DNA of 50,566 nucleotides from an uncultured Prochlorococcus sp. (GTDB lineage Bacteria; Cyanobacteriota; Cyanobacteriia; PCC-6307; Cyanobiaceae): assembly GCA_902618335.1 (NCBI GenBank), contig CACNAI010000006.1, positions 1-50,566 of the forward strand. Direction: 5' to 3'. The notes below the pieces were generated by a model. It had not been told where the DNA came from. It ran no database searches and saw only the letters and a list, made by a program, of their open reading frames with translations. Numbering within the stretch: the stretch's first letter is position 1; each line of letters starts with the position of its first letter. This document shows positions 9,302-19,929 of the stretch, one piece after another. A program made the translations under genes and the position numbers.

Positions 9302-9502
9302 ATGTCACAAACCAAGAGAGAGCAAATCATTAGTCACTTACGCTATGTAAGGCAAGAACTAAGAGAAATGCATTTAGTTATAAAAGAAGATAACCTTTTC
9401 CCTGAACCAAGCGAATTAAGAGGAATAATGGCTCAGTTGGAGGCTTTACATGAATTGGTAGAGGGAAATTCTAAAAATAAATCAAACACAGAAGCGGCTT
9501 AG
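9302..9502 (+). CDS. Small conserved helical protein
   Basis: A 66-residue charged protein that should form two helices (HLRYVRQELREMHLVIKED and ELRGIMAQLEALHELVEG). It has no membrane segment. Similar short proteins occur across cyanobacteria as far as I recall, but I know no function. It lies 11 nt before the Ycf20-like gene on the same strand, so the two probably form an operon. The ATG at 9302 fits the start of the conserved part. Confidence 0.8.
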   Translation: MSQTKREQIISHLRYVRQELREMHLVIKEDNLFPEPSELRGIMAQLEALHELVEGNSKNKSNTEAA

Positions 9503-9513
9503 TTTAAATCAAA

Positions 9514-9855
9514 ATGGTTTTCAGACCCCAAAAGACAAATTTTCAACTAAAAGTTGTAGAAAATATTCAAACATTAACTTTTTGGGCGAAAAATCCATGG
9601 CGAAGATATTCAACATCAATTATTACACTTTTAATTGGTTACTTTTTAGGCAGTTCTCTTGGTATGGTAAGTGCTGTAGTTGAATTGATGGATCCTGTAG
9701 CTGCTTTCTTATCAGTTGTTTTTATCGAGGTTTTAATAGTTCTTAGAAGAAATTTTCGATTTGAAAGGAAAAAGAGATTTTTAGTACTTTTATTAGATTC
9801 TCTAAGATTGGGATTATTTTATGGCTTCTTTACAGAAAGTCTTAAGTTACTTTAA
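9514..9855 (+). CDS. ycf20: Ycf20-like DUF565 membrane protein
   Basis: The 113-residue protein has the Ycf20/DUF565 layout: a short soluble N-terminus, FWAKNPWRRYSTSIITLLIG leading into the first membrane segment, a second segment (AAFLSVVFIEVLIVLRR), and a C-terminal LLLDSLRLGLFYGFFTESLKLL. In plants and algae Ycf20 homologues affect thermal dissipation of light energy; no role is shown here. Its stop lies 3 nt before the convergent pyrB. Confidence 0.85.
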   Translation: MVFRPQKTNFQLKVVENIQTLTFWAKNPWRRYSTSIITLLIGYFLGSSLGMVSAVVELMDPVAAFLSVVFIEVLIVLRRNFRFERKKRFLVLLLDSLRLGLFYGFFTESLKLL

Positions 9856-9857
9856 AT

Positions 9858-10874
9858 TTATTTATTGAATTTCTTTAATAGATAAAGTAAAGCCATTCTT
9901 ATCGGGATACCGTTTGCAACTTGATTATTGATTAAGCAATTAGGATATTTATCTACTACTTTACTGCTGATTTCAATATCTCGATTAATGGGTCCAGGAT
10001 GAAGAATTGGAATTTCTTTTCTATTCAAAGATAATTTCTCTAGGGTTAAGCCATAATCCATGCTGTATGTATCAATGCTGCTTAGTAAATTTTCCATCAT
10101 TCTCTCTTTTTGGAGTCTCAAAACAATAATTGCATCGGCAATTTTTATGGATTCTTCCAAAGATCGAGAAATTGTTATTGAACCTCTTGTTTTGACAGGA
10201 TCTTCTAATTGATTTGGAGCAGTAGTTTTTAAAAAATTTTTAAATTCATCAGGTATTAATGTTTTTGGACCACATAAGATTATGTCTGCGCCAAATGCAC
10301 TCAAAGCCCAAAGATTTGATCTTGCAACTCTTGAATGATTGACATCTCCAATTATTAAAACTTTTTTGGAACTTAAAACCTCTGGACTCAGCGATTTTTT
10401 GGAAAAGAATTTTACCAATGTATAAATGTCCAGCAATCCTTGACTGGGATGACTATGTAATCCATCTCCAGCATTAAGAACTGAAGTTTGGCAATTTATT
10501 GCATCTAGCTTTTTGGCAATCTCAAAGGTTATATAACTAGAAGAATGCCTGATGACTAATATATCTGCACCCATAGCAGAATAAGTTATTGCTGTATCAA
10601 TAATTGTTTCGCCTTTCGTTAAAGAACTTGAGGATGGAGCGAAGGTTTGTACATCAGCAGAAAGCCTTTTGGCTGCAAGTTCAAAACTATTTTTTGTTCT
10701 TGTACTAGCCTCAAAAAACAAAGAAGTTACCAAAGTCCCTTGTAGGGCTGGTATCTTTTTCGTTCCAGCATTCTTTAGTGCATCAAATCTACTAGCTACT
10801 TCAAATACTGATTTGTAATCTTCAATAGAAAAATTAGCTAATGTGTGGATATGTTTATGAGGCCAAATTTGCAT
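9858..10874 (-). CDS. pyrB: Aspartate carbamoyltransferase, catalytic chain
   Basis: It condenses carbamoyl phosphate with aspartate, the committed step of pyrimidine synthesis. The 338 residues contain the carbamoyl-phosphate signature [18 protein letters not shown] near residue 55, VIRHSSS near 105, [12 protein letters not shown] near 142 and [12 protein letters not shown] near 292. No regulatory pyrI is adjacent, as expected for this class in cyanobacteria. It lies 24 nt downstream of aag on the same strand. pyrE, two steps later in the pathway (after pyrC and pyrD), is also in this window at 48.4 kb. Confidence 0.97.
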   Translation of the reverse strand: MQIWPHKHIHTLANFSIEDYKSVFEVASRFDALKNAGTKKIPALQGTLVTSLFFEASTRTKNSFELAAKRLSADVQTFAPSSSSLTKGETIIDTAITYSAMGADILVIRHSSSYITFEIAKKLDAINCQTSVLNAGDGLHSHPSQGLLDIYTLVKFFSKKSLSPEVLSSKKVLIIGDVNHSRVARSNLWALSAFGADIILCGPKTLIPDEFKNFLKTTAPNQLEDPVKTRGSITISRSLEESIKIADAIIVLRLQKERMMENLLSSIDTYSMDYGLTLEKLSLNRKEIPILHPGPINRDIEISSKVVDKYPNCLINNQVANGIPIRMALLYLLKKFNK

Positions 10875-10898
10875 TACGCTTTAAAAGATAAATGATTA

Positions 10899-11480
10899 TT
10901 AGAATTTAGGTGCAATGTCACCTTTTATTCTTTTACTAACACTCCTACTATTTTTTAGATACCAACGCCATTTTATATTTTTTGCCTTAGATATGCCAAT
11001 CCTAGTTGTTTGAATAAGGTGTTTTTGTTTTACGATAGAGTCTCTTTGAGAAATCCATAAAGAATCATTATTAAGAACTTCAAGTGAGTTGAATGTTGTA
11101 TCTATACCAAATGTTCTTGTCACTAAACCGGGTCCAGAGGCCAATCTTTCATCTTTTTTAGAGATAAAAACTGCCCTAATTAGTACTCCACTTGCAAAAT
11201 TTTCTTTATGAGTAACTATGTTTAAACAATGATGAATTCCATAAGATTTATACACATAAAATGTCCCAGGCTTGCCAAATAATGATTTATTTGATTGAGT
11301 TTTTTTGCTGTGGCCATGACACGCCTCTTCTTCCTGTGAATATGCTTCAGTTTCAACAATAATCCCTTTAACTTGATCTCTCTCATTATTTTTTTTTGTT
11401 ATGTAACAGCCAATTAAATCAGGAGCAACAAGTTTAGAGTGCCTATAAAAAAAATTTTCTGGAAATAAGTCTTCTTTTAT
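10899..11480 (-). CDS. aag: 3-methyladenine DNA glycosylase (AAG/Mpg family)
   Basis: This base-excision enzyme removes alkylated purines. From an ATA at 11480 the frame gives 193 residues beginning IKEDLFPENFFYRHSKLVAP, then GIIVETEAYSQEEEACHG (catalytic Glu region), LFGKPGTFYVYKSYGIHHCL and SGPGLVTRTFGI. Length and content match the family. The frame has no ATG, GTG or TTG in its first half: the first such codon is GTG at 11255, which would remove the VETEAY active-site block. I therefore place the start at the ATA. The frame stays open to 11582. Alternatives are other ATT/ATA codons upstream or a lost start codon. Confidence 0.85.
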   Translation of the reverse strand: MKEDLFPENFFYRHSKLVAPDLIGCYITKKNNERDQVKGIIVETEAYSQEEEACHGHSKKTQSNKSLFGKPGTFYVYKSYGIHHCLNIVTHKENFASGVLIRAVFISKKDERLASGPGLVTRTFGIDTTFNSLEVLNNDSLWISQRDSIVKQKHLIQTTRIGISKAKNIKWRWYLKNSRSVSKRIKGDIAPKF

Positions 11481-11653
11481 TTTTAAATATTTATCTAATA
11501 CTATATTTAGCTGAGAAAGATAATTAAGGCTACTAATTGATATTGATATACAAAAGATGGAATTAATAGTTTTAAAATTATTTTAAATTCCTAGGATATA
11601 AGTAAAAATGTTAAAAACTAACTATTATTTATTTATGTGGATACATTTAAGGT

Positions 11654-11947
11654 ATGACAAAAATAACTAAGGATGAAGTTAAAAAAGTTGCTCATCTAGC
11701 TAGGTTAGAACTTAATAAGAATGAAATTAATAATCATGCTGAACAATTAGAAAAGATATTGGATTATATAAGACAACTTGAAAAAATTAATACTGATGAT
11801 GTCCCATGTACTACTAGAGCTATAGAGGTTTTTAATGTATTTAGAAAAGATGAAAAGAAAAATTCTGATTGCACTGAAGAACTCCTAGAATTGGGTCCAT
11901 CTAGAGAAGATAAATATTTTAAAGTGCCAAAAATTATTAATGAATAA
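11654..11947 (+). CDS. gatC: Aspartyl/glutamyl-tRNA amidotransferase subunit C
   Basis: GatC stabilises the GatCAB complex, which turns Glu-tRNA(Gln), and Asp-tRNA(Asn) in some species, into the correct amidated form. The 97-residue protein has the family pattern VKKVAHLARLELNKNEI, then LEKILDYIRQLEKINTDDVP, and a C-terminal PSREDKYFKVPKII. No gatA or gatB is nearby, so the genes are dispersed. Its end nearly touches convergent crtR (1 nt gap). Confidence 0.95.
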   Translation: MTKITKDEVKKVAHLARLELNKNEINNHAEQLEKILDYIRQLEKINTDDVPCTTRAIEVFNVFRKDEKKNSDCTEELLELGPSREDKYFKVPKIINE

Positions 11948-11948
11948 T

Positions 11949-12980
11949 TTAATTGCTTCCTATAAATGTTTTATTAACTATCTTTAACAAGGTTTTCTTT
12001 ATTTTATATCCAGGGTACAAATTTATCATTTTTCTAATTTTTCCTCTCTTTTTGCTATGACTCCTTACACCTATTAATAAATCATAAATGAAGTTTAAAA
12101 TGTCTTCTTTACTTTCAAATATCCCAACTCTCTGAGGAGAACCTTTCCTTTCTAGAAGTGGCTTAGTTTTTTCATAAGCTATTTTGTACTCAAACCAGGG
12201 AATAGAAGGCCAAAGATGATGAATGAGATGGTAATTTTGACCCATTATTAACAAATTCATGAATTTGCTTGGATAAACTCTAGAGTTTATCCATTTATTT
12301 CTTGATCGAAAAGGTCTATGGGGAAGATAATCAAAAAATATTCCTAATGTGACTCCCACCATTAATGCAGGACCAAACCATAAATTATAGATTAAATTCA
12401 TAAAATCAAATTTCAAACCTGCCAATATTATTGTTATAAATATCGATCTTTCTATTCCCCATTGTAGTAATTCATATCTACGCCAAAGCTTTCTTTGAAA
12501 GAAAAATACTTCATGATAAAAAAACCTTGGTGCAATTAGCCAAATTGGACCAAAAGTACTAACAATATGATCTGGATCATTTTTGGGGTGATTTACGTGG
12601 ATATGATGTTGTAGATGAACCCTTGTAAAAACTGGAAAACTAAACCCTAAAAGAATTGCAGAGCCATGACCCATTGCTTGATTTATCCAGGGAACTGGGT
12701 GTGCGGATTTATGACATGCATCATGAATAACAGTACCTTCAATATGCAAAGCCAAAAAAGCAGTTGCTACTAATAAAGGTAGAGGCCAAACGCCTCTATA
12801 CCATTGCCAAATGCTAAGAAAAGCAAGAAAATAACCGCCAAAGAAAAGGCCTAATGTTGGATTCCAAAAACTTGGCGGATCTACGTAATTTTTGATTTCC
12901 TTTTGCCAGTTAACAGTTTTTGAAGAACTGGTAATTTTGGGTGTATTTTTATTTTTTAAGTTTGAAATCGTTTCTTTTAT
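11949..12980 (-). CDS. crtR: Beta-carotene hydroxylase, fatty-acid-desaturase-type
   Basis: CrtR adds hydroxyl groups to beta-carotene rings, giving zeaxanthin, a major Prochlorococcus pigment. The membrane di-iron histidine boxes are visible: HDACHKSAH, HLQHHIHVNH and, in the last third, NYHLIHHLWP. Several hydrophobic segments lie between them. The frame continues well past the first TTG (12755), through DPPSFWNPTLGLFFGGYFLA and WQWYRGVWPLPLLVATAFLA, up to a stop at 12986. It has no ATG, GTG or TTG there. The most natural start is the ATA at 12980 (IKETISNLKN...), giving 343 residues; an ATT at 12968 is the alternative. Confidence 0.9.
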   Translation of the reverse strand: MKETISNLKNKNTPKITSSSKTVNWQKEIKNYVDPPSFWNPTLGLFFGGYFLAFLSIWQWYRGVWPLPLLVATAFLALHIEGTVIHDACHKSAHPVPWINQAMGHGSAILLGFSFPVFTRVHLQHHIHVNHPKNDPDHIVSTFGPIWLIAPRFFYHEVFFFQRKLWRRYELLQWGIERSIFITIILAGLKFDFMNLIYNLWFGPALMVGVTLGIFFDYLPHRPFRSRNKWINSRVYPSKFMNLLIMGQNYHLIHHLWPSIPWFEYKIAYEKTKPLLERKGSPQRVGIFESKEDILNFIYDLLIGVRSHSKKRGKIRKMINLYPGYKIKKTLLKIVNKTFIGSN

Positions 12981-13138
12981 TCTTTAGACAATATAACTAA
13001 TATTTTTAGATGATTGTATGCTTTAAAAAAAAGAATTCTTTCTAAGAGATATTTAATTTAATTTTTATGTGTCAGATTAATCATTATAAGTTAAAAATAT
13101 TTTTAAAATTTACAACTTTCAATTATTATTTTATATAC

Positions 13139-13220
13139 GCGGTCGTGGCGGAATTGGTAGACGCGCGAGTTTTAGGTACTCGTATCTTCGGGTGTGGGAG
13201 TTCAAGTCTCCCCGACCGCA
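13139..13220 (+). tRNA. tRNA-Leu(UAG)
   Basis: The 7-bp acceptor stem gcggtcg / cgaccgc closes the molecule, with discriminator A at 13220. The anticodon stem-loop cgagttttaggtactcg carries TAG. A long variable arm (tatcttcgggtgt region) and the T-loop ttcaagt mark a class II leucine tRNA of 82 nt. CCA is not encoded. Confidence 0.97.
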
Positions 13221-13291
13221 TTTAAGGAAATTGTGATATACAGTTTATTAATTAATATCAATTGAATATAATCTGATTAGTCAAGTTACTA

Positions 13292-13741
13292 ATGATTAGT
13301 TCTATAATTCTTTTGAGTTTTTTTTATCTTATTAGCGGAGCAATTTTTTTATTCGTACCGTTAATTTACCTTGAGCTAGGCAGACCCAAGGATTTATTGA
13401 TAGCTTTTTTTAATTTAGTAGTAGGTTTCATATTAATAATTAAAAATAAAACTATAAGTGAATCATTTTTTTTAATTTTACTCGTTTTAACAGCACTAGT
13501 TTCTTTATATTTATTAGAGATTTTTGTATCTAGATGGAATCAGTTGACAGATAAAGAAAAAAATAAATTAACTACTTTTTTGGAATTTAAAAATAATCTT
13601 TCGAAAATATTAGAGGCTATAAATCTTGGAGTTAAAAATTTTGCAAAAACTTGGAATTATCTCAGTTTTGAAAAAAATAATCAAAAAATAGGCGCAAAAA
13701 AGTGGGTAAGAAATGATAAAAATGATAATATAAAAGTCTGA
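13292..13741 (+). CDS. Ycf66-like membrane protein
   Basis: A 149-residue protein with three closely spaced hydrophobic segments in the first 80 residues (starting MISSIILLSFFYLISGAIF, then LLIAFFNLVVGFILII, then FFLILLVLTALVSLYLLEIF), followed by a basic tail rich in Lys and Asn. The RPKDLLIAFFNLVVGFIL block and the overall plan resemble the Ycf66 family of cyanobacteria and plastids. I rate the family name as probable only. It lies between tRNA-Leu and ileS on the same strand. Confidence 0.65.
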   Translation: MISSIILLSFFYLISGAIFLFVPLIYLELGRPKDLLIAFFNLVVGFILIIKNKTISESFFLILLVLTALVSLYLLEIFVSRWNQLTDKEKNKLTTFLEFKNNLSKILEAINLGVKNFAKTWNYLSFEKNNQKIGAKKWVRNDKNDNIKV

Positions 13742-13860
13742 AATTAAATCAACTACTTATCTGAACATTCCAAAAAAACTTAAGGTCAATTAAGAAAGAA
13801 TATAATAAATTGGATTTATTTAAACAATTCTATTGATCACCAATATTTTTTTATTATTGT

Positions 13861-16767
13861 ATGAATTCTCAAAGCAACAAAGAACAAAAATCAGACTTTT
13901 CTTACAAGGAGACTTTAAATTTACTTAAAACTGACTTCTCAATGAGAGCTAATTCAGTTGTTAGAGAACCTGAGATTCAAAATTTTTGGGCTAAAAATAA
14001 AATTGACTTCGAATTGGGGGCAAACAACTCAGGCAAAACGTTTACATTACATGATGGCCCACCTTATGCAAATGGAGCGCTTCATATGGGTCATGCTCTT
14101 AATAAGGTTCTAAAAGACATTATTAATAAATATAAAACCTTGAAAGGATTTAGGGTTCATTACGTTCCTGGCTGGGATTGCCATGGATTACCTATTGAAT
14201 TAAAGGTACTTCAGAATTTGAAATCTGATGAAAGAAAGAATCTTGATATTCTAAGTCTAAGAAAAAAAGCAACAGATTATGCATACGTACAAATAAAGAA
14301 TCAAATGGAGGGTTTTAAAAGGTGGGGTATATGGGGAAATTGGGATAACCCTTACTTAACCCTCAAGAAAAGTTATGAATCCGCTCAGATTGGAGTATTT
14401 GGGAAAATGTTTTTAAATGGATACATATACCGAGGTCTGAAACCTGTACATTGGAGTCCAAGTTCGAGGACTGCACTCGCAGAAGCTGAATTAGAATATC
14501 CTGAAGAGCATTATTCAAAAAGTATCTATGTTTCCTTAAAAATTACTAAAGTATCAGAAGAAATATCATCAAAGTTTTGTCAAGAAAATCACAATATTAA
14601 AAAGGATTTTTTTCTTAGAAATTCTTTTATCACTATATGGACTACCACACCCTGGACTATACCTGCGAATGAAGCAGTCGCGATAAATCCGAAAATAAAC
14701 TACATTTTTGCTATTGATGAAGATCAACGAATATACCTTTTTGCAAAAGAATTATCTTCTGAAATTAGTAATAAATTTAAAAAATCTTTCGATACTCTTC
14801 TAGAGGTTAAAGGAGCTACATTGGAGGGCATTGAATATCTACATCCTACTAAAGATAAAACTCGCAAAATTGTAATTGGTGGGGACTACATTACTACAGA
14901 ATCTGGAACTGGACTTGTTCATACGGCACCTGGTCATGGAATAGATGATTTTAATGTAGGGCAAAAATATGATTTACCTACAACATGTGTTGTAGATGAA
15001 AAAGGAAACTTGAATGAATATTCAGGTCAATTTAAAGGATCAAATGTCCTTAAAGAAGCAAATGATTTAATTATTGAACACTTAAAAGGCAATAATTTAC
15101 TTCTATTGCAAGAAAATTATAAGCATAGATATCCTTATGATTGGAGAACTAAAAAACCAACTATTTTTAGGGCAACAGAACAATGGTTTGCATCTGTAAA
15201 TGGTTTTAGATCTTCTGCATTAAATGCTATCGAAGATGTTGAATGGATGCCAGCAACGGGAAAGAAAAGAATTTATTCTATGGTAGTTGGTAGAGGAGAT
15301 TGGTGTATTTCCAGACAAAGGTCGTGGGGGGTTCCAATTCCAGTTTTTTATAAGAAAGATGGTAATGAAACTCTCCTTAATAGGGAGATAATTAATCATA
15401 TTCAAAAACTTTTTAGTGAACATGGAGCAGATATTTGGTGGGATTGGGATGTTAAGAATCTTTTGCCAGAAAGATATATAAAAGAATCTGATTTATGGAG
15501 AAAAGGAACAGATACCATGGATGTCTGGTTTGATTCAGGATCTAGCTGGGCTGCAGTGTGTGAGCAGAGAAGCGAATTGAAGTATCCAGCTGATCTTTAT
15601 TTAGAGGGCTCAGATCAACATCGAGGTTGGTTCCAATCTTCTTTACTCACATCTGTTGCAGTTAATAATCAACCTCCGTATAAGAAAGTTTTAACTCATG
15701 GTTTTGCACTTGATGAAAATGGTAGGAAAATGAGTAAATCTTTAGGTAACGTTGTTGACCCAAATATAATTATTAATGGGGGCAATAATAAAAAAACTGA
15801 ACCTGCTTATGGCGCAGATGTTCTTAGGCTATGGGTAAGCTCTGTAGATTATTCAGTAGATGTTCCAATTGGCTCAAATATTCTTAAGCAACTGTCAGAC
15901 GTTTATAGAAAAGTTCGTAATACTGCGAGGTATCTTCTAGGTAATATTCATGATTATGACCCTAAGATTGATAATTTTGAAATTGATCAATTGCCGCTCT
16001 TAGATCAATGGATGTTAGGCAGATTAGTTGAGGTTACAGATCAAATATCAAATGCTTATGAAAATTATGAATTTTCAAAATTTTTCCAAATCTTGCAAAG
16101 TTTTTGTGTTGTAGATCTTTCAAATTTCTATTTGGATATTGCAAAAGATAGATTATACGTAAGTTCTAAATCACAATTTAGGAGAAGATCATGTCAGTTT
16201 GTAATGTCTAGAGTTGTTGAAAATTTAGCTGTACTTATTTCTCCAGTACTTTCTCATATGGCTGAAGATATTTGGCAAAATATTCCATATTCAACCAAAG
16301 AAAAATCAGTTTTTCAGCGAGGATGGCCAATTTTTTCGCACTCATGGAAAAATGTAATTCTTAATGAGCATGTAGCCAATTTAAGAAATTTGAGAGTTGA
16401 AATTAACAAAGCTATAGAAGGATGTAGAAATAAACAAATAATTGGAGCAGCTTTGGAAACTGAAGTCAATTATTTACCTGAAGATAAAGTGGTAAAAGAT
16501 TCTCTTACTTGGTTAAAAAAATTTGGTAATGAAGATGTAGATTTATTTAGGGATTGGCTTATAGTTTCAGATTTTAAAGTGGTATCAAATTTATCTGAGG
16601 ATTCTCTAATTACTGATGATAATGCACTTGGGAAAATTCAAATTATTAAAGCTCATGGTCAAAAATGTGATAGATGTTGGCATTATCAAAAAGAAACATT
16701 CAGTGGCATCCAAAATACAAAATTATGCAAAAGATGTTCAAATATTATTAATCTTGAATTTATTTAA
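13861..16767 (+). CDS. ileS: Isoleucyl-tRNA synthetase
   Basis: A 968-residue class I aminoacyl-tRNA synthetase that charges tRNA-Ile. It has the HIGH-type motif as HMGH (residues 75-78), the editing domain with [15 protein letters not shown] and the block [16 protein letters not shown], and [10 protein letters not shown] as the KMSKS loop. The C-terminal zinc finger is CDRCWHYQ and CKRCSN. Length and order fit the bacterial type that keeps this zinc finger. Its last 4 nt overlap the convergent gene. Confidence 0.98.
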   Translation: MNSQSNKEQKSDFSYKETLNLLKTDFSMRANSVVREPEIQNFWAKNKIDFELGANNSGKTFTLHDGPPYANGALHMGHALNKVLKDIINKYKTLKGFRVHYVPGWDCHGLPIELKVLQNLKSDERKNLDILSLRKKATDYAYVQIKNQMEGFKRWGIWGNWDNPYLTLKKSYESAQIGVFGKMFLNGYIYRGLKPVHWSPSSRTALAEAELEYPEEHYSKSIYVSLKITKVSEEISSKFCQENHNIKKDFFLRNSFITIWTTTPWTIPANEAVAINPKINYIFAIDEDQRIYLFAKELSSEISNKFKKSFDTLLEVKGATLEGIEYLHPTKDKTRKIVIGGDYITTESGTGLVHTAPGHGIDDFNVGQKYDLPTTCVVDEKGNLNEYSGQFKGSNVLKEANDLIIEHLKGNNLLLLQENYKHRYPYDWRTKKPTIFRATEQWFASVNGFRSSALNAIEDVEWMPATGKKRIYSMVVGRGDWCISRQRSWGVPIPVFYKKDGNETLLNREIINHIQKLFSEHGADIWWDWDVKNLLPERYIKESDLWRKGTDTMDVWFDSGSSWAAVCEQRSELKYPADLYLEGSDQHRGWFQSSLLTSVAVNNQPPYKKVLTHGFALDENGRKMSKSLGNVVDPNIIINGGNNKKTEPAYGADVLRLWVSSVDYSVDVPIGSNILKQLSDVYRKVRNTARYLLGNIHDYDPKIDNFEIDQLPLLDQWMLGRLVEVTDQISNAYENYEFSKFFQILQSFCVVDLSNFYLDIAKDRLYVSSKSQFRRRSCQFVMSRVVENLAVLISPVLSHMAEDIWQNIPYSTKEKSVFQRGWPIFSHSWKNVILNEHVANLRNLRVEINKAIEGCRNKQIIGAALETEVNYLPEDKVVKDSLTWLKKFGNEDVDLFRDWLIVSDFKVVSNLSEDSLITDDNALGKIQIIKAHGQKCDRCWHYQKETFSGIQNTKLCKRCSNIINLEFI

Positions 16768-17099
16768 ATCCAGTTTTTTTGATTCAAAAAGAAAGCTGAA
16801 TTTTGATTTTCCCTAATAAGTTTATTTTTGGTTTCTTTTAAGGGTGCTTCATAAAGTTTAAAGTTTGTAAGAACATAACTAAACTCTATAACTTTTTTTT
16901 CTAGATCTATTTCAATTGGATGAGTGGTAGAGCTACTAAAACCTTTGAAAATAATTATTTCTAATATTTCTTTGTTGTTATCTTTTAGAATAAAACCTTC
17001 TAGTTTAAGAATTCTATTAGGTATCCTGCCACTTATTTTTTCTAGGTTGTTTATTAAATTAATTTCTGCCATTTTCGGCGAAGCAAGAGTTTCTTCCAT
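16764..17099 (-). CDS. Conserved protein, resembles DUF7734
   Basis: A 111-residue soluble protein. The block [20 protein letters not shown] followed by KLYEAPLK resembles a short family shared by cyanobacteria and plants that I remember as DUF7734; the name is tentative. An internal ATG ten codons in (MAEINL) is a possible alternative start. It overlaps the end of the upstream DUF3177 gene by 41 nt in another frame, and its 3' end overlaps ileS. Function is unknown. Confidence 0.75.
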   Translation of the reverse strand: MEETLASPKMAEINLINNLEKISGRIPNRILKLEGFILKDNNKEILEIIIFKGFSSSTTHPIEIDLEKKVIEFSYVLTNFKLYEAPLKETKNKLIRENQNSAFFLNQKNWI

Positions 17100-17682
17100 T
17101 TTTGGGTAATTTAATTATTGACCATTGAATCAAACCTAAAATATATATTAATAACGAAAATAATCCCAAAAATTTTGCTATAGGCTGAGTAAAATTGGCT
17201 CCGAAGAAAAAATTAAATAAATTTTTGATAATAATATATAAATTTGAAGAAGGCTGGAGCCATATTTCACATTTAGTTGAATTAATAAATGAAAAGCAGC
17301 TAAAGTTTTGCAAACTTTGATTTAAAAAATTTAAAGATATAAAAGTTAGCGACCATCTCCATACTTTTGTCATTGTGGTAAGAGAGTATGAAAAATTATA
17401 TTCTTTTAATTCATCATTAATATCGTTCCAGAACCAAACTGATATCGTCATTAACAAAGTTGAAATATTTGTTATTACCAGTGCATAATTATAATTACCT
17501 ATTAAAAGTAAAAGGCTTATAAAAAATAAAAGAGATATTTTCCAATAAATTGATAGAAGTTTATTAACAGCTTTATTTCTTTTTTTAATTGACCAAAAAA
17601 ATAATGTAACAGGTATTCCAATAAGGAAAATTATTGAAAGTTGAAAAGATAGCCAAATAGAAAGTTGATTAAAAACGTTCAA
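17059..17682 (-). CDS. DUF3177-type membrane protein
   Basis: A 207-residue protein from a TTG start with about five hydrophobic segments, including LSIIFLIGIPVTLFFWSI, ISLLFFISLLLLIG, an ALVITNISTLLMTISVWFWN block, and a C-terminal FLGLFSLLIYILGLIQW. Composition and position beside trmB fit the cyanobacterial DUF3177 family as I recall it. The C-terminal tail overlaps the start of the next gene by 41 nt, so the two are probably transcribed together. Function unknown. Confidence 0.75.
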   Translation of the reverse strand: MNVFNQLSIWLSFQLSIIFLIGIPVTLFFWSIKKRNKAVNKLLSIYWKISLLFFISLLLLIGNYNYALVITNISTLLMTISVWFWNDINDELKEYNFSYSLTTMTKVWRWSLTFISLNFLNQSLQNFSCFSFINSTKCEIWLQPSSNLYIIIKNLFNFFFGANFTQPIAKFLGLFSLLIYILGLIQWSIIKLPKNGRNSCFAENGRN

Positions 17683-17804
17683 AACTTTTACTTTTTAAAC
17701 ACATAATAATTAAACATCAAATTATTGCTTTTTTACTTACTATTGTCATAGTTATGAATATTATTCATCTTTAAATTATCGCCCTGAAATAGATCAATAA
17801 TTTT

Positions 17805-18434
17805 ATGAGACAGCACGTTAACCCGCTTAGTAGTAATTTTCATGAAATTGAAAGAATCCCTTCTTTGATTGAAATTTTTGGTGATTCTAAATCTAATCTT
17901 CATTTAGATATAGGTTGTGCTGGTGGTGAGTTTCTATTCGATTTGGCTTTAGTTAACAATAGTTGGAATTATTTAGGAATTGAAATTCGAGAGAAATTAG
18001 TTAAAACTGCTAAATTAAAAGTCTGCGAAACAGAAATCAAGAATTTATATTTTGTATTTGGAAATGCTATTAACATTTTGAATGATGTCGAAAATAAATT
18101 TATTATTAAAAATTTAAAAAGTATTTCTTTTAATTTCCCAGATCCATGGTTTAAAAAAAGACATTTTAAAAGGCGTGTAATTCAGCCAGAATTTATAAAT
18201 AATCTCTCAAATTTATTACAAAAAGGATCGCTTATTTTTATAAAAACTGATGTAAAGGATTTATTTGATTATATGAACTGCACTATTTTAAATAATTTAA
18301 ATTTTCAAGCAATAGATAAAAAGGATTTTAATTATTCTGGTAGTTTTAATCCAAATAAAATTCAAACTAAAAGGGAAAAGTATGTCATTGTTAATGAACT
18401 TGATATTTTTGAGAGTATATATATAAAAATATAA
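17805..18434 (+). CDS. trmB: tRNA (guanine-N7-)-methyltransferase
   Basis: TrmB methylates G46 in the variable loop of many tRNAs using S-adenosylmethionine. The 209 residues contain the SAM loop [17 protein letters not shown] near 33, [12 protein letters not shown] near 57, and the family block [20 protein letters not shown] near 109 with the catalytic Asp and substrate-binding positives. Length is normal. It stands alone on the plus strand and converges with glmM. Confidence 0.95.
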   Translation: MRQHVNPLSSNFHEIERIPSLIEIFGDSKSNLHLDIGCAGGEFLFDLALVNNSWNYLGIEIREKLVKTAKLKVCETEIKNLYFVFGNAINILNDVENKFIIKNLKSISFNFPDPWFKKRHFKRRVIQPEFINNLSNLLQKGSLIFIKTDVKDLFDYMNCTILNNLNFQAIDKKDFNYSGSFNPNKIQTKREKYVIVNELDIFESIYIKI

Positions 18435-18441
18435 TTTAAGG

Positions 18442-19794
18442 TTAATTAATTATTTTATTGATTTCTAACGTAAGTTTGTTCGATATTTCGCTTGATATGT
18501 AATTAACCTTCTTTGGATCTTTGGCCTCTACAAGTACTCGCAATAGTGGTTCTGTACCACTAGGTCTTATGTAAACTCTACAATTATCAGAGTAAATTGT
18601 CTGAAGATTTTCTATAGTTTGATCAATCAAGATCCTAGTTTTTGGATTGATTTTATTTATATTAAAATCCAAGCTAATGTTTGTTAGTTTCTGAGGGAAA
18701 GGGTTGAAACTATTCTTAAGCCAATCATTTAAGGTAATATTTTTCTTTTTACAGTATTTAGCAATCTGAAGTGCAGTTAATATCCCATCACCAGAAAAGT
18801 TATTAATTTTTGAAAGTATATGACCTGATTGTTCGCCTCCTAAAACAGCTTTTTTTTCTTTAATTGCATCATGAACGAATTTATCTCCAACATCAGTTCT
18901 GTATAAAATTCCGCCAATTTCGTTCCAAGCCTTTTCAAAACCTAAATTCGCCATTTTAGTAGAAATCAGTAGATTATTTGTGAGAATTTTTTGTTCCATA
19001 AGTTCTCTTCCCCATAAATAAAGAATATGATCTCCATCTAATACATTCCCTTTTGAATCTGCACCTATTACTCTATCGGCATCACCATCGAAGCTAAATC
19101 CCATATCTGCGGGACTCTCTTTTAATGCTTTTTTCAATGGATTAAGGTTAGTAGAACCACAATTCATATTAATTTTTAAACCATTTTTAGAGTTATTGAT
19201 AACTCTTACATCGGCACCAAGATGTTGAAAAATTTTTTTTGCGCAGGTTGTTGCTGAGCCATAGCATGTATCTAATATTATTTTCATACCGCTTAAATCT
19301 TCTCCCCCCATTGTTCGAATGAGGCTTTGCATATAAATATCCATCAGTTCCCTATTAGTTCTTAAAGATATTTCTTGCAAAGGGACTGATATTTTTTGAT
19401 TTGACTCTTCAATTATTTTTTGAATATTATTTTCTAAATTTTTGGTAATTTTTTGACCTTTATTATCAAAAATTTTTATGCCATTATATTCTGGTGGATT
19501 ATGGCTGGCAGATATCATTATCCCACTACTAAGGTTCTCTTTTTTGATTAAAAAAGGGATAGCTGGGGTAGGACAGATCCCAATATTTATAAATTTTTTT
19601 CCACTTGCATTTATACCTTTAGTTACTGCTTGAAGAAGAATTTCCCCACTAATTCTAGTATCTCTTCCAATTAATATTGGATTATTATTTTCTAAAGTTA
19701 TTCCTAGAGCATAACCAACTTTAAATGCCAGAGAATAGGTTATCTCTTTATTAAATTGTCCTCTTATTCCATCAGTTCCAAAGATTAATTGCAT
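18442..19794 (-). CDS. glmM: Phosphoglucosamine mutase
   Basis: It interconverts glucosamine-6-phosphate and glucosamine-1-phosphate on the way to UDP-GlcNAc for peptidoglycan and lipopolysaccharide. The 450 residues show FGTDGIRG at the N-terminus, the phosphoserine loop [16 protein letters not shown] near 92, the metal loop DGDADR near 238, the sugar loop GGEQSGH near 318 and the phosphate loop [15 protein letters not shown] near 420. A phosphomannomutase role is possible in principle, but the loops favour GlmM. Confidence 0.94.
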   Translation of the reverse strand: MQLIFGTDGIRGQFNKEITYSLAFKVGYALGITLENNNPILIGRDTRISGEILLQAVTKGINASGKKFINIGICPTPAIPFLIKKENLSSGIMISASHNPPEYNGIKIFDNKGQKITKNLENNIQKIIEESNQKISVPLQEISLRTNRELMDIYMQSLIRTMGGEDLSGMKIILDTCYGSATTCAKKIFQHLGADVRVINNSKNGLKINMNCGSTNLNPLKKALKESPADMGFSFDGDADRVIGADSKGNVLDGDHILYLWGRELMEQKILTNNLLISTKMANLGFEKAWNEIGGILYRTDVGDKFVHDAIKEKKAVLGGEQSGHILSKINNFSGDGILTALQIAKYCKKKNITLNDWLKNSFNPFPQKLTNISLDFNINKINPKTRILIDQTIENLQTIYSDNCRVYIRPSGTEPLLRVLVEAKDPKKVNYISSEISNKLTLEINKIIN

Positions 19795-19929
19795 AATAGG
19801 ATTTAAGGAATATAAGATATTTTCATATTATTTATTTACTATTTTATCAGTTGATTAAAAGTTAAAGTATTTAAATTCTCTTTATTTGTTTAACTTATTT
19901 AAAATGTCTTAAGTTAGTAGGTTTTAATA

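Noticed and set aside
9172-9330. 52-codon plus-strand frame (starting MEIINIQNLF) before the small gene at 9302
   Set aside because: Rich in Ile, Leu, Asn and Lys like random AT-rich frames, no ribosome site, and it overlaps the start of a well-supported gene in another frame.
10899-11255. aag starting at the internal GTG (118 residues)
   Set aside because: It would remove the VETEAY active-site block, which is clearly encoded upstream in the same frame.
11949-12755. crtR starting at the internal TTG (268 residues)
   Set aside because: The frame upstream encodes family-like sequence (DPPSFWNPT, WQWYRGVWPLPLL), so the shorter form would miss the conserved N-terminus.
13139-13220. tRNA-Leu (and the tRNA-Arg and tRNA-Met genes) as integration sites of a genomic island
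   Set aside because: No integrase or duplicated tRNA 3' end is visible, and the genes on both sides are core functions in regular order.
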